A DNA stretch of 64,000 nt from Massilia sp. Root133 (lineage in GTDB: Bacteria; Pseudomonadota; Gammaproteobacteria; Burkholderiales; Burkholderiaceae_D), in contig NZ_LMEW01000036.1 in the NCBI RefSeq assembly GCF_001426525.1, positions 133,947 to 197,946 on the forward strand, written 5' to 3'. Below the pieces are notes generated by a model. The model was given only the letters and a program-made list of their open reading frames with translations. It did no database searches and was not told the DNA's origin. The first letter of the stretch is position 1. Each line of letters starts with the position of its first letter. This document shows, piece after piece, positions 9,355 to 18,025 of the stretch. Position numbers and translations under genes: made by a program.

Positions 9355-9461
9355 GGGATGCTCCAGATGCGGAAAGCATCCATTGTCGGGGGAGGGCGAC
9401 GGGGTGTCTTGGCTGGAACTACTGGCGAATTGACCGCGTCTCCCGATGTCTGCTTTGCGCG

Positions 9462-10103
9462 CTAGAGCACTGCCCGATTCTGCGAAATCGACCGGTTGAA
9501 TTCGAGCCAGCTATTGCCGAGCGCCGTGATCTGGTAGTCATTGCCGATACGCTGCAAAAACATATTCGATTCCAGCCAGGTCCGGATTTCCTCGCTCATC
9601 ATGGGCGCATCCAGGCCGCATTGAATGCTGTTGAGCGCACGCACGCAGGCATAATGCTTCAGCGCCTGCCGGCCTTTCACAGTGATCACGGGCTTGCCGT
9701 CGTCATCCAGCTGAATCAGGCCAAACCGGCGCAATTCAACGGGACACTCGGCAATCGTCATCCTGTGCATGCCCGTGTCCGCTTCGAAGCGAAGACGGTG
9801 CAGGATCGCCATCGCCGCCGCGTCGAGCGTGACCGGTTCGTCGTCGTCGGTTGACGCTGGATGCGGGTCTGCGGACCCAGACGGCGCTTCATCGATACGA
9901 CGTCGCTGCGCGCGGCGTTCCTCGGGAATGGCCAGCACGCGCTCGACCAGCGCCTCGTCGAGGCCATTGCGCAGGAGTAGATTTTTCGCGGCGGCGTTGC
10001 CGAAACTGCGCCGCATGGCGAACATGGTGCGCAGGATTTTTGCGGTGACGCCATCGGTACGTCGATCTCCCGAGCGTCGATCAGGGTGAATCACGAGAGC
10101 CAT
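9462..10103 (-). CDS. Hypothetical protein, 213 residues
   Basis: I do not recognise this protein. It has no signal peptide or membrane segment. The N-terminal third is rich in Arg. The middle (about residues 80-100) is acidic. The C-terminal 110 residues look like two small winged-helix-like segments (ELRRFGLIQLDDDGKPVITVKGRQAL, about 125-150, and the IGNDYQITALGNSWLEF end). The ATG at 10103 is preferred to a TTG at 10112. The lower G+C of the following region begins just upstream of it. Coding is supported by length and composition only. Confidence 0.6.
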   Translation of the reverse strand: MALVIHPDRRSGDRRTDGVTAKILRTMFAMRRSFGNAAAKNLLLRNGLDEALVERVLAIPEERRAQRRRIDEAPSGSADPHPASTDDDEPVTLDAAAMAILHRLRFEADTGMHRMTIAECPVELRRFGLIQLDDDGKPVITVKGRQALKHYACVRALNSIQCGLDAPMMSEEIRTWLESNMFLQRIGNDYQITALGNSWLEFNRSISQNRAVL

Positions 10104-10176
10104 GGCCGCCAAAAGATGTGTCGATGATTAATAATAACAAAAAATCATCAAAAATGGAGGCTCAGGCTGTTTTGTC

Positions 10177-10788
10177 TTACTGAAACAAGCGGCCGGGTTC
10201 GGCCCTTTCCGCCATTGTCGCGCCATGCTTCCGATAAGTCAGCCCCACGAGCAAAACGGCGATAACCCAGAGTGCCCATGCGTCAAGCATGTAGGGGAAC
10301 AGGGCCACTGGATTCCCTCCAGGCGCCAGGACGCCTCCAGACACCAGGGGCGCTCCGGCGCCCAGGGCCAGCACTGCGCTGGATATGAAGAAGTGCCGCA
10401 GGCAGAAGCTGATCCTGGACCAGGGAAAAAAGATCAGTCCAGCCATGCAGAACGTGAAAAGGGTGCAGGAACCGGATTTTATGGACAGCCCCCAAAGTCC
10501 CCCGATCCCTGCCAATGCCAGGCACGGCAACACGTCGCTGCCGCTATGGCCACCTGATGAAACCTGGGCGCCGGGATTGGAACTGCCGAATCCAGGCCAC
10601 CATGCCCTGCACCTGCGTAGTGCGAGGGAAGAAATCATGCCGCCGATGAGTGCGACTGTGAGATGCAAGCGTATTCCCCCGCCGTGCTGGAAAAGCAGGA
10701 TTTCAAATACGCCCCAACCAAGAATCGAGCAGAAAAATACGCTGAATGTCAGGTTTGCCGTTGCCGAATCAATTTTTCTGCAAACCAT
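10177..10788 (-). CDS. Hypothetical polytopic membrane protein
   Basis: Protein of 203 residues with about five or six hydrophobic stretches (near residues 14-32, 42-56, 86-100, 108-124, 130-150, 165-185) and little else; no family recognised. Gly-rich loops and Cys residues (CRAWW, SGSCTLFTFC) are visible. Base composition here is clearly more A+T-rich than in neighbouring housekeeping genes, which fits acquired DNA. It is divergent from the Tad-like operon that starts at 11085. Confidence 0.55.
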   Translation of the reverse strand: MVCRKIDSATANLTFSVFFCSILGWGVFEILLFQHGGGIRLHLTVALIGGMISSLALRRCRAWWPGFGSSNPGAQVSSGGHSGSDVLPCLALAGIGGLWGLSIKSGSCTLFTFCMAGLIFFPWSRISFCLRHFFISSAVLALGAGAPLVSGGVLAPGGNPVALFPYMLDAWALWVIAVLLVGLTYRKHGATMAERAEPGRLFQ

Positions 10789-11084
10789 GATGATGGCTTT
10801 CCAAAGTCAATGGGCGACGGGTTCGACGTTGTTGAATCACAGGAACCCCTAGTCTGGTCGCCTACGAAATTTGCCTCAAGCAAACGCCTGCCCAAGGTTG
10901 ATGTGGCTCAGTCGTTGCCAGCCCAATTGAGGCGCGCCGCTTGGGCGCAGGCAGTGTTGTACGTTCTCCGCATCCCAATCGAGATTGCTGGGAATCAATG
11001 CCACAGTGTTGCTCAACCTTAAAATCTACCTTGGCTCTATTTAATTGATCTGTCGCAAATATCGCCAGATGAAGGAGGAACGTG
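10789..11084. other. Divergent intergenic region, about 296 bp
   Basis: Lies between the membrane protein and the Tad-like operon. It is comparatively A+T-rich and must hold the operon promoter, but I could not identify a convincing -35/-10 pair. Only the GGAGG ribosome site at 11074-11078 is clear. Apparent short frames here are not supported as genes. Confidence 0.5.
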
Positions 11085-12602
11085 ATGAAAGAAAAGATGC
11101 CCACGCTCGATCGGCGTTCCCCTTTCCTGACAGGCGGGTCATTCTCTTGTTCCGGCCGCAGCATGAATCGGGAAACCGGCGCAATCGCCATCATGACCGC
11201 CATACTACTGCCCGTAATTTTTGGCTTTTTTATGCTTGCTCTCGATTTCTCGCGGATTTACAACCGTAAAGTGGAAATGCAGACCTTGGCTGACGCCGTT
11301 GCGATCGCCGCAGCGAAAAAACTGGATGGAACAACCACTGGAATCAGCGCGGCGCTGGCTGCTGCGCAGGGCGTCGTGGAAGACCCGGCGAATGGTCCCA
11401 AGTACGACTATCTGAACAATATTACTTGGGAAAATGCCGCGATAAAATTTGGGGCTTCACCTGACAGTAACTCGGGCTGGAAATCCGATGGAGAGGCGGC
11501 AGCTTCTCCAGCCGGGCTGGTGTTCGTAAAAGTGGACACCGGGCTGCTGAGCGGACATTACGGAAAAGTCGACATGTTCTTCGCTCCCATACTGTCCTCA
11601 TCTTTCAGTTCCGTCGAAACCGGCCACATTACCATTGCAGGCAAGGCGCGCCTTCAGGTTACGCCGCTGGCCATTTGCGCTATGTCTCCCACGGCGAGAG
11701 CAAGGCGCCAGAACGCGAACGGAACCCAATACGACGAACTGGCCGAGTACGGTTTTCGCCGCGGTGTCGGCTATAACCTCATGAACCTCAATCCGAACGG
11801 GCCGACAGCAATGAGTTTCCAGGTCGACCCGGTTTCATTGGCAGGCGGCGCTACAACCAATTTCAACCAATCGATTTACGAGCCGTATATCTGCACAGGA
11901 ACGATGGCCGTCCCGAAAGTGACGGGTGCGACGGTTGCCGTCCAGAGCCCATTTCCAATTGGTACGTACTACAGTCACCTCAACTCCCGATTTGACCCTT
12001 ATTCGGGGACCTGCGACGTCAACACCTCGCCGCCGGACAGCAATGTCAAGCAATACGCGTTTGCCGGCGTGAGCTGGATGTCCACGAAGGCTACGGTCCA
12101 GGTTGCAAAAACGGATACCTCGACTACTGCAATGCTGCAGACGGTTGCCGAGATTGGGCCGACGAATTACCCGACTGCGGTGGATTACGGAGCGCTCTGG
12201 TCTTTTGCCCGCGCGGTTCCCTGGTCGTCCGTTGCAGATCCGGCCGCACCGGAACCCGCCGGGGGTTATACGTCCTTCAATGCAACTTCACTCATCTGGA
12301 GCAAGTTGTACGGGTCCGCTTCGACGGTTGGGACCTATCCGAGCTCGACACCTTATCTCACGACCAGTGGCAGCTCATATTTTCAGACTCCACCAACAGT
12401 GGCGCGCCGGCCCGGCGCCAAGAATAGACGGGTCCTGAACATACCCCTGCTTTCGTGTCCAGTAACCGGCTCTACCGCGACGGTGCTCGGGATCGGGAAA
12501 TTCTTGATGACCATACCGGCCGATTCCAGCGCCATCTACGCGGAGTTCGGCGGCATTGCGACTGACGCGCAACTGGGCGGACCAGTGGAGATCTATCAAT
12601 GA
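11085..12602 (+). CDS. TadG-like pilus assembly protein (Tad domain)
   Basis: Protein of 505 residues. After a short cytoplasmic leader it has RETGAIAIMTAILLPVIFGFF, the TadG-type N-terminal segment that starts with RxxGaiAi and one membrane helix, followed by LALDFSRIYNRKVEMQTLADAVAIAAAKKL, the classic Tad/TadG motif. The long C-terminal region is extracytoplasmic and Ser/Thr/Pro-rich. ATG 11085 follows GGAGG; GTG 11082 is also in frame. It is the first gene of a three-gene tad-type operon and overlaps the next gene by 4 bp (ATGA). No RcpA, TadA or Flp pilin gene lies in the window. Confidence 0.85.
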   Translation: MKEKMPTLDRRSPFLTGGSFSCSGRSMNRETGAIAIMTAILLPVIFGFFMLALDFSRIYNRKVEMQTLADAVAIAAAKKLDGTTTGISAALAAAQGVVEDPANGPKYDYLNNITWENAAIKFGASPDSNSGWKSDGEAAASPAGLVFVKVDTGLLSGHYGKVDMFFAPILSSSFSSVETGHITIAGKARLQVTPLAICAMSPTARARRQNANGTQYDELAEYGFRRGVGYNLMNLNPNGPTAMSFQVDPVSLAGGATTNFNQSIYEPYICTGTMAVPKVTGATVAVQSPFPIGTYYSHLNSRFDPYSGTCDVNTSPPDSNVKQYAFAGVSWMSTKATVQVAKTDTSTTAMLQTVAEIGPTNYPTAVDYGALWSFARAVPWSSVADPAAPEPAGGYTSFNATSLIWSKLYGSASTVGTYPSSTPYLTTSGSSYFQTPPTVARRPGAKNRRVLNIPLLSCPVTGSTATVLGIGKFLMTIPADSSAIYAEFGGIATDAQLGGPVEIYQ

Positions 12603-13093
12603 GCGCACCGATTCGAAAACCGTCCTTGCGCGGAAGAGGCAGCGTTGCCGTCGAGTGCGCAATCGTACTTCCTATTCTCCTGCTCCTGATAAGCGGCCTG
12701 TTGTTCTTTGCCCGGGTTTTCTGGTGCTACACCGTCGCACAAAAGGCCGCGCATGACGGCGCCAGGTTCCTGGCGGCGACCACACTGCGGGAAATCGCGC
12801 CATCGTCGGCCGGCCCCGTGGTACCCGTTGCCGTCGTGGCACAGAAAATCGCAATGGATGAGCTCGCAGAACTGCATCCCGGCGGGGGCATCAGCGCCAC
12901 GGCCCTGTGTTACGTAGGTAGCCCGACCCCGTACTGGGACCTGTGCTACGGCTACGACGTCCCGAAGAAGGTTTCGGTACGCGTCACCGTTTCCGTCTCC
13001 GACCCGTTCTTCGATCCATTTACAGAGCTATTTACCGATGGCAGTCCAATCATTCTCAGGGCGGTCATGGCAACGGACTATGTAGGGGGCTGA
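12599..13093 (+). CDS. TadE-like pseudopilin
   Basis: Protein of 164 residues with the TadE-type N-terminus RGSVAVECAIVLPILLLLIS: a hydrophobic helix preceded by Gly and containing the conserved Glu at position +5 of the mature pseudopilin. The remainder is a small periplasmic domain with four Cys. The start overlaps the stop of the TadG-like gene (ATGA), so translation is coupled. TadE-like proteins are processed by a prepilin peptidase and assist Flp pilus or related secretion. Confidence 0.82.
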   Translation: MSAPIRKPSLRGRGSVAVECAIVLPILLLLISGLLFFARVFWCYTVAQKAAHDGARFLAATTLREIAPSSAGPVVPVAVVAQKIAMDELAELHPGGGISATALCYVGSPTPYWDLCYGYDVPKKVSVRVTVSVSDPFFDPFTELFTDGSPIILRAVMATDYVGG

Positions 13094-13094
13094 G

Positions 13095-13703
13095 GTGAGG
13101 AGACCATCCATTCGGCCCCCGATGCGGGCTGCACAGAGCGGTGTGGCAGCAGTTGAATTTGCGCTTGTCGGGCTTCTGTTTTTCACGGTCGTATTCGGCA
13201 CCATCGAGATCGCCCGGGTAATGTACATGTACAACACACTTGCCGAAGTCACCCGGAGCGCAGCGCGAGCCGCCGCCAATATCGACTGGCGCGACACCGC
13301 CGAATTGGATCGTGCGAAGCAGCACGCGATTTTTCGAGATTCCCCAGGAGAACTGCCGTTCGGTGCGCCTATCACCGACCAGCACATCCGCATCGATTAC
13401 CTGTACCTGAAACAGGACGGAACGACGACTTACGAACCTATCTCGGCCGGATCCATGCCCGGCAGCCCCGGCCGGAACCGTCTAAACTGCCTGACAAATC
13501 CTTACGGCAGCGCTACAGGCCCATCCAATACCTGTATTCGCATCGTTCGTGCCCGGATATGCAAACCCGATACCGATTGCGAAGCGGTCGACTACCAAAT
13601 TCTGATCCCCCTCGTGAACCTGGGAGTAAAGCTGCCGATATCCACTACGCTCGTCAGCGCCGAGACGCTGGGCTATCATGCCGGCGATCCAGTTTCACCT
13701 TGA
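13095..13703 (+). CDS. TadE/TadF-like pseudopilin
   Basis: Protein of 202 residues with QSGVAAVEFALVGLLFFTVVFG, again a TadE-type helix with the conserved Glu, followed by YNTLAEVTRSAARAAA. The C-terminal part contains several Cys and is probably periplasmic. GTG 13095 is used because it begins one base after the preceding stop and follows GGGGGC; ATG 13122 is an alternative. It is the last gene of the tad-type operon and converges on the gene ending at 13775. Confidence 0.82.
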   Translation: MRRPSIRPPMRAAQSGVAAVEFALVGLLFFTVVFGTIEIARVMYMYNTLAEVTRSAARAAANIDWRDTAELDRAKQHAIFRDSPGELPFGAPITDQHIRIDYLYLKQDGTTTYEPISAGSMPGSPGRNRLNCLTNPYGSATGPSNTCIRIVRARICKPDTDCEAVDYQILIPLVNLGVKLPISTTLVSAETLGYHAGDPVSP

Positions 13704-13774
13704 GCGAAATTGAATCGCCTGCGCCAGCTACGCTTCAACAGGCTTTCGAAACGTCGGTTTGCGGCCCGCAGCTT

Positions 13775-14227
13775 TCATTTCTTGCGATGAAACCGCCGCG
13801 CCCCGATGGGCTTTCCGGCCGCATACTCGATCAATTCGATATGCTGGGTATCGTAGATCAACGGATAATTGATCCGAACCGCCGAGCCACCGCTGCCGCA
13901 GGTACCGTCATCCAGTTGGAGCAGATAGGTCGGTATGCTGCCCTTGGCCCCCGCGACGAACTTCGTGCCGCGCGCGTTCACGTACACCGTTCCCGGCTTT
14001 TCCTGTCGTACCGCGAATTGGCGCACGCACCTGGGCACCGACTTGTCCCGCCCATGCCAGGCGATGGTGTCGCCCTTCACGGTAAGCGTCGTGTAGGGCG
14101 ATCCCGCCTGGTCGTCCGCGAGCCAGCGTCCGGCAAACGGCACGGGATCCGCCAGCACGGACGCACTGCAGCCAAGGCCGGCCACGACCGCAACGAGCCG
14201 TGCGCAAGACATCACACGCTCAGCCAT
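13775..14227 (-). CDS. Exported hypothetical protein
   Basis: Protein of 150 residues with a signal peptide (LVAVVAGLGCSASVLA, cleavage near ADP) and a mature domain with VPFAGRWLADD at its start, which resembles small lipocalin-like or META-type beta-barrel proteins without certain assignment. The first ATG (14227) overlaps the end of the AraC gene by 8 bp; an in-frame ATG at 14212 (MSCARL) would avoid this. Function unknown. It probably shares a transcript with the AraC gene. Confidence 0.7.
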   Translation of the reverse strand: MAERVMSCARLVAVVAGLGCSASVLADPVPFAGRWLADDQAGSPYTTLTVKGDTIAWHGRDKSVPRCVRQFAVRQEKPGTVYVNARGTKFVAGAKGSIPTYLLQLDDGTCGSGGSAVRINYPLIYDTQHIELIEYAAGKPIGARRFHRKK

Positions 14228-14948
14228 GCCGATTCGCCCGTCGATACGCCCCAGGCGTCATCCCCGTCGCATCCCGGAGCGCCCGCGTCAGCGCGCTCTG
14301 GTCCGAAAAGCCGGCCGCCAGCGCGATGTCGGCGATGGAACGCGACGTGTCTGCCAGCCACGCCTGTGCGCGTGTCAGGCGGACGCCGCGCAGCCACGCG
14401 TGCGGGGGCGTGTCCAGTTCCGTGCGGAACAGGGCGTGCAGGCGGCTGACGGACAGGCCCGCGTGGCGCGCCATCGAATCCGTCGTCCAGGCGAGACCGG
14501 GCTCCGCTTCGACGCTGGCCATGAGCGCGGCGAGGCGCGAGGCGGGGCGGGGCGCGTCCAGCGCGATGGTGTCGAGCAGCAGCGGGACCCAGCCCCGCAG
14601 CAGTCCGCGATCGAAGGCCTGCGTACGCATCACGCCCATGAATTCGACCAGCTTGCGCGCGCCCGGGCCGAGGCTCATGAACGGGCGGTCGAGCATGCGG
14701 TCCCAGGCCGGGTGCGCCATGGCGGCCGGTTCGACGTCGAGGATCAGCGACTGGTTGGTCCCGATGCCGCACTGGGCGTGCCAGGTGTTCGGCGCGACGC
14801 AGGCGGCGCGCAGCGGGTCGAGCCGTCCGCGGCGGCCTTCGATGTCGAGCAGCACGGCGCCGCTCACGGGCAGGACCAGCTGGGCGAACACGTGGCGGTC
14901 GGTGACGATGTCGGCGCCATAGGTGCGCAGGTGGAGGTCGGTATCCAT
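14220..14948 (-). CDS. AraC-family transcriptional regulator
   Basis: Regulator of 242 residues. The N-terminal cupin sensor is at about residues 10-125 and the C-terminal AraC double helix-turn-helix at about 140-238 (ARHAGLSVSRLHALFRTEL, then SIADIALAAGFSDQSALTRALRDATGMTPGAYRR). The frame extends far upstream, but that part runs antisense through a terminator and a candidate small RNA, so ATG 14948 is chosen. Its target is unknown; the exported protein just downstream is one candidate. Confidence 0.9.
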   Translation of the reverse strand: MDTDLHLRTYGADIVTDRHVFAQLVLPVSGAVLLDIEGRRGRLDPLRAACVAPNTWHAQCGIGTNQSLILDVEPAAMAHPAWDRMLDRPFMSLGPGARKLVEFMGVMRTQAFDRGLLRGWVPLLLDTIALDAPRPASRLAALMASVEAEPGLAWTTDSMARHAGLSVSRLHALFRTELDTPPHAWLRGVRLTRAQAWLADTSRSIADIALAAGFSDQSALTRALRDATGMTPGAYRRANRHG

Positions 14949-15008
14949 GGCGGGCAGTCTAGCAGTGATTGTGCGACAAGGCCTACAAGTCGACGGGAAA
15001 AAATATAT

Positions 15009-15153
15009 GCGCCTACCCACTTGCAGGCGCGGCCGCCGTCCCAATTTGCCATCCTGATTCAGCGCCTTCGGGCGCGTGTCTCCTCTGTCTCCTCCAAGTG
15101 CAAACTTGGATTTACCGCCTCGCGCAGCAATGCGCAGGCGGTTTCTTTTTTTT
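15009..15153 (+). ncRNA. Candidate small RNA with anti-Shine-Dalgarno motifs
   Basis: Read on the + strand, this gap holds four hairpins in order: GCGCCT/AGGCGC (15009-15030), GCGCC-TTCG-GGCGC (15062-15075), CCAAGT-GCAA-ACTTGG (15094-15109), and a terminator. Between the second and third lies TCTCCTCTGTCTCCTCC (15079-15095), containing CTCCT twice, complementary to ribosome-binding sites. No coding frame is present and the flanking genes are both on the other strand. The layout recalls the Rfam 'betaproteobacteria toxic small RNA' family (from memory). The 5' end is not known; TATATG at 15004 is a weak -10 candidate. Confidence 0.6.
15115..15153 (+). terminator. Rho-independent terminator of the candidate small RNA
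   Basis: Stem CCGCCT-c-GCGCA, loop GCAA, TGCGC-AGGCGG, then TTTCTTTTTTTT. The U-tract is on the + strand only, so it serves a + strand transcript that starts in the gap after 14948. Confidence 0.88.
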
Positions 15154-15198
15154 GAGGTGCGCCCGGCCAGCCTGTCCGGGCGCGGTGCCGCCGCTGCG

Positions 15199-15558
15199 TC
15201 AGTCCCGGCGCGGATTGTTGGGATGGTCGTCGAACCGGTTCGGCACGCCGTCGCCGTCACGGTCGCCGCGGCGCCAGCCGCCGCGTTCCATCACCCAGTG
15301 GCCGTCGCGCTCGACCCAGGTCGGCGCGCGGTAGGCGTAGCCGTGGCGCTCGCGCAGCCATTTGCCGTTCGTCCAGACGTAGCGGCCGTGGCGCCATTCC
15401 CAATGGCCCGGGGCCCACACGTAACCGTGGCGCGCGGCCGGGATGCGCTCGTCGCGCGGCGGGGGCGGGGCAGTGCGGATGACGACGTCGGCGGCGGCCG
15501 GCAGCGCGACGCTGCCGAAGGAGCCTGCAACCAAAGCGGCAATGAGCAGTTTTTTCAT
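15199..15558 (-). CDS. Exported WxxGxW-repeat protein
   Basis: Protein of 119 residues with a signal peptide (MKKLLIAALVAGSFGSVALPAAA). The mature part carries tryptophan repeats (VWAPGHWEWRHGRYVWTNGKW) of the WxxGxW/YXWQ type found in small periplasmic proteins of Burkholderiales. It ends with DRDGDGVPNRFDDHPNNP, a thrombospondin type 3-like calcium-binding repeat. ATG 15558 follows GAGGAGG. Role unknown; perhaps envelope stress. Confidence 0.85.
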   Translation of the reverse strand: MKKLLIAALVAGSFGSVALPAAADVVIRTAPPPPRDERIPAARHGYVWAPGHWEWRHGRYVWTNGKWLRERHGYAYRAPTWVERDGHWVMERGGWRRGDRDGDGVPNRFDDHPNNPRRD

Positions 15559-15665
15559 CTTGGCCTCCTCATAAGTAGGTGTAGACCGACTGTACTGCCG
15601 CGTTGCGGGCGCGACCGTGCGGCGTTTCGCTTAACGCCGCAACTTAAGGTGCGATGGGGAAAGAG

Positions 15666-17012
15666 TCAGGTGGCCAGGGGCAACGCGAACTGCAGCACGA
15701 GCCCGCCGCCGTCGCGGTTGCGCACGGTGAGCTCGGCGTTGTGGCGGGTGATCACGCGTTCGACGATGGCGAGGCCCAGGCCCGCGCCGTTGGCCTGGCC
15801 GCGGGCGCTGTCCAGGCGGGTGAATGGCCGCAGCAGCTGCTCGATCTGGTCGTCCGGGACGCCGGTGCCGTGGTCGTTGATCTCGACGACGGCACGGCGG
15901 CCGTGGCCCGTCATTCTGACGTGCAGGGCCATGTCGATCTCGGTGACGTCCGCGCCCGGCGTCTTGCCGTAGCGGCGCGCGTTCTCGATCACGTTGTTGA
16001 TCACGCGGCGCAGGTCGGTCGAGTTGCCCATCACGTGGATGTCCGCGTCGATGTCGGTCGTCGTGCGCACGTCCGGCAGGCGGGCGGCCGTGTGCGCGCA
16101 ATCTTCCAGCAGTTCCGAGAGGTTCACCGGCACGAACGTCGCGCTTTCCGTGGGGCGCGCGAAGTCGAGGAACTGGCCGATGATGGCGTCCATCTGGGCG
16201 ATGTCCGACTGCATGCCGGTGCGGGCTTCGTCCGACAGCGGCGCCATCTCCACTTCCAGCTGCATGCGCGCGAGCGGGGTGCGCAGGTCGTGCGAGATGC
16301 CGGCCAGGATCACGGCGCGGTCCTTCTCGAGCTGCTGCAGGTCGTCGACCATCTGGTTGAAGCTGCGGTTCGCCTCGATGATCTCGCGCGATCCTTTTTC
16401 CGGCAGCGGAGTGGGGCGCTTGCCCTGGGCGATCGAGCGCGCGGCCGCCGTCAGGCGCGCGAGCGGCAGGTTGACGAGGCTCGAGATCAGTGCGGCGCCC
16501 AGCAGCGACAGCACGCCGACGACCGTGGCCCAGCCGAGCCACTGCACGCGCGTGAGGCCGGGCAGCTTGTCGCGCTCGAGCATGAGCCAGTACTTGTCGC
16601 CGTCGATGTCGAAGCTGACCCAGAAGCCGGGGATCTCGTTGACCATGCGCGAGAAGCGCGTGTCCGGTCCCAGCTTGTCGCGCACGAGGGCGGCCACTTC
16701 CGGCATCAGCGAATTCGGCGGCGGCGGTTCGACCGTGTCCGTAGGCTTCACGTCGTAGATGCGGATGCCCTCGTTCGACACCAACTCGAATAACAGTTCG
16801 CGCCGCAGGTCGGGCGCGGAGTGCGTCAGCGCGGCCTTCGTGATGGTGACGACGGAGACCAGCAGCTCGGCCGTCTGCTCGACCTGCGGGCCGCGCTGGA
16901 AGACATTGAGCATGCCGATCCACGACGCCATCGACAGGCCCGTCAGCATGGACAGCAGGAAGAAGGTGCGCCAGAACAGGCCACTCTTCATCCTGCCGAA
17001 AATCCGCGGCAT
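15666..17012 (-). CDS. envZ: Sensor histidine kinase EnvZ/RisS-like
   Basis: Inner-membrane kinase of 448 residues that phosphorylates the OmpR-like regulator encoded upstream. It has two membrane helices (about 15-36 and 157-180) around a periplasmic domain, then HAMP (about 180-232), a dimerisation domain with the phosphorylated His241 in ISHDLRTPLARM, and a HATPase domain (N-box INNVIENARRYG, G-boxes NDHGTGVPDDQ and GAGLGLAIVERV). The ATG at 17012 has AAGGA upstream; the GTG at 17042 overlapping the ompR stop is less likely. The pair probably controls porins and envelope functions, as RisAS does in Bordetella. Confidence 0.92.
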   Translation of the reverse strand: MPRIFGRMKSGLFWRTFFLLSMLTGLSMASWIGMLNVFQRGPQVEQTAELLVSVVTITKAALTHSAPDLRRELLFELVSNEGIRIYDVKPTDTVEPPPPNSLMPEVAALVRDKLGPDTRFSRMVNEIPGFWVSFDIDGDKYWLMLERDKLPGLTRVQWLGWATVVGVLSLLGAALISSLVNLPLARLTAAARSIAQGKRPTPLPEKGSREIIEANRSFNQMVDDLQQLEKDRAVILAGISHDLRTPLARMQLEVEMAPLSDEARTGMQSDIAQMDAIIGQFLDFARPTESATFVPVNLSELLEDCAHTAARLPDVRTTTDIDADIHVMGNSTDLRRVINNVIENARRYGKTPGADVTEIDMALHVRMTGHGRRAVVEINDHGTGVPDDQIEQLLRPFTRLDSARGQANGAGLGLAIVERVITRHNAELTVRNRDGGGLVLQFALPLAT

Positions 17013-17041
17013 GGCCTGTTCCTTCGAGGTTGATGCGAACA

Positions 17042-17806
17042 CTAGCGCGGCTGGCCTTCAGGAATGAATACGTAGCCCAGGCCCCATACGGTCTGGATGT
17101 ACAGCGGGCTCGACGGGTCCGGCTCGATCAGCTTGCGCAGGCGCGAGATCTGCACGTCGAGCGAGCGGTCGAATACTTCGTACTCGCGGCCGCGCGCCAG
17201 TTCCATCAGTTTTTCGCGCGACAGCGGCTGGCGCGCATGGCGCGCGAACACTTTCAGCACCGAGAACTCGCCCGTGGTCAGCGGCACGGTCTCGCCGTTT
17301 TTCTTGAGCGTGCGCGTGCCGAGGTCCAGCACGAAGTCGCCGAATTCGAAGGTCTGCGGCGTCTCGCTCGGCGCGCCGGGGATCTCGTCCGGGCCCTTGC
17401 GGCGCAGGACCGCGTTGATGCGGGCCACCAGCTCGCGCGGGTTGAAGGGCTTCGGCAGGTAGTCGTCCGCGCCCATCTCGAGGCCGACGATACGGTCGAC
17501 GTCCTCGCCTTTCGCGGTCAGCATGATGATCGGGGTCTGGTCGCCGGCACCGCGCAGGCGGCGGCAGATCGACAGGCCGTCTTCGCCGGGCAGCATCAGG
17601 TCCAGCACGAGCAGGTCGTAGCGCTCGCGCAGCCACAGTTTATTCATTGCCGGCGCGCTTTCGGCGGTCACGACCTGGAAGCCCTGTTCGGTCAGGTAGC
17701 GGCGCAGCAGGTCGCGCAGGCGCACGTCGTCGTCGACGACCATGATCCGGGCGGAGTGGCCGCCATTCGCGCCGGCCGTGCCGGCATTCGAGCTCGTTGC
17801 ATTCAT
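17042..17806 (-). CDS. ompR: OmpR/RisA-like response regulator
   Basis: Cytosolic two-component regulator of 254 residues. The receiver domain (about 20-135) has the acidic cluster DDD at 25-27, the phosphorylated Asp69 and Lys119 in LPKPF. A winged-helix DNA-binding domain follows (about 150-248; SLDVQISRLRKLIE, QTVWGLGYVFIP). It is the first gene of the two-component operon, with envZ 29 bp downstream. The N-terminal 17 residues are a low-complexity extension. Confidence 0.94.
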   Translation of the reverse strand: MNATSSNAGTAGANGGHSARIMVVDDDVRLRDLLRRYLTEQGFQVVTAESAPAMNKLWLRERYDLLVLDLMLPGEDGLSICRRLRGAGDQTPIIMLTAKGEDVDRIVGLEMGADDYLPKPFNPRELVARINAVLRRKGPDEIPGAPSETPQTFEFGDFVLDLGTRTLKKNGETVPLTTGEFSVLKVFARHARQPLSREKLMELARGREYEVFDRSLDVQISRLRKLIEPDPSSPLYIQTVWGLGYVFIPEGQPR

Positions 17807-18025
17807 TGTTCTGTCGGATTTGTCAGATTAATGTCGCTATGGTAACGTCTTATGGCTCGACGCCAAGGGGGTATCGTTGAGCCATTACATTGTGTTACAA
17901 ACTTTACCCAATTCGCCTTATGCCCGGAGTCGATTCCTCATACACTGGCCTCATCGAATCGCAGCTTACACCACAGCTCAAAACCACAGCTTACTCCTGA
18001 CACGGCAACGCGAATGAGGAACACC

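Noticed and set aside
10862..11203. Minus-strand frame of 113 codons across the TadG start
   Set aside because: It overlaps the clear ribosome site and N-terminus of the TadG-like gene and lacks its own start signal.
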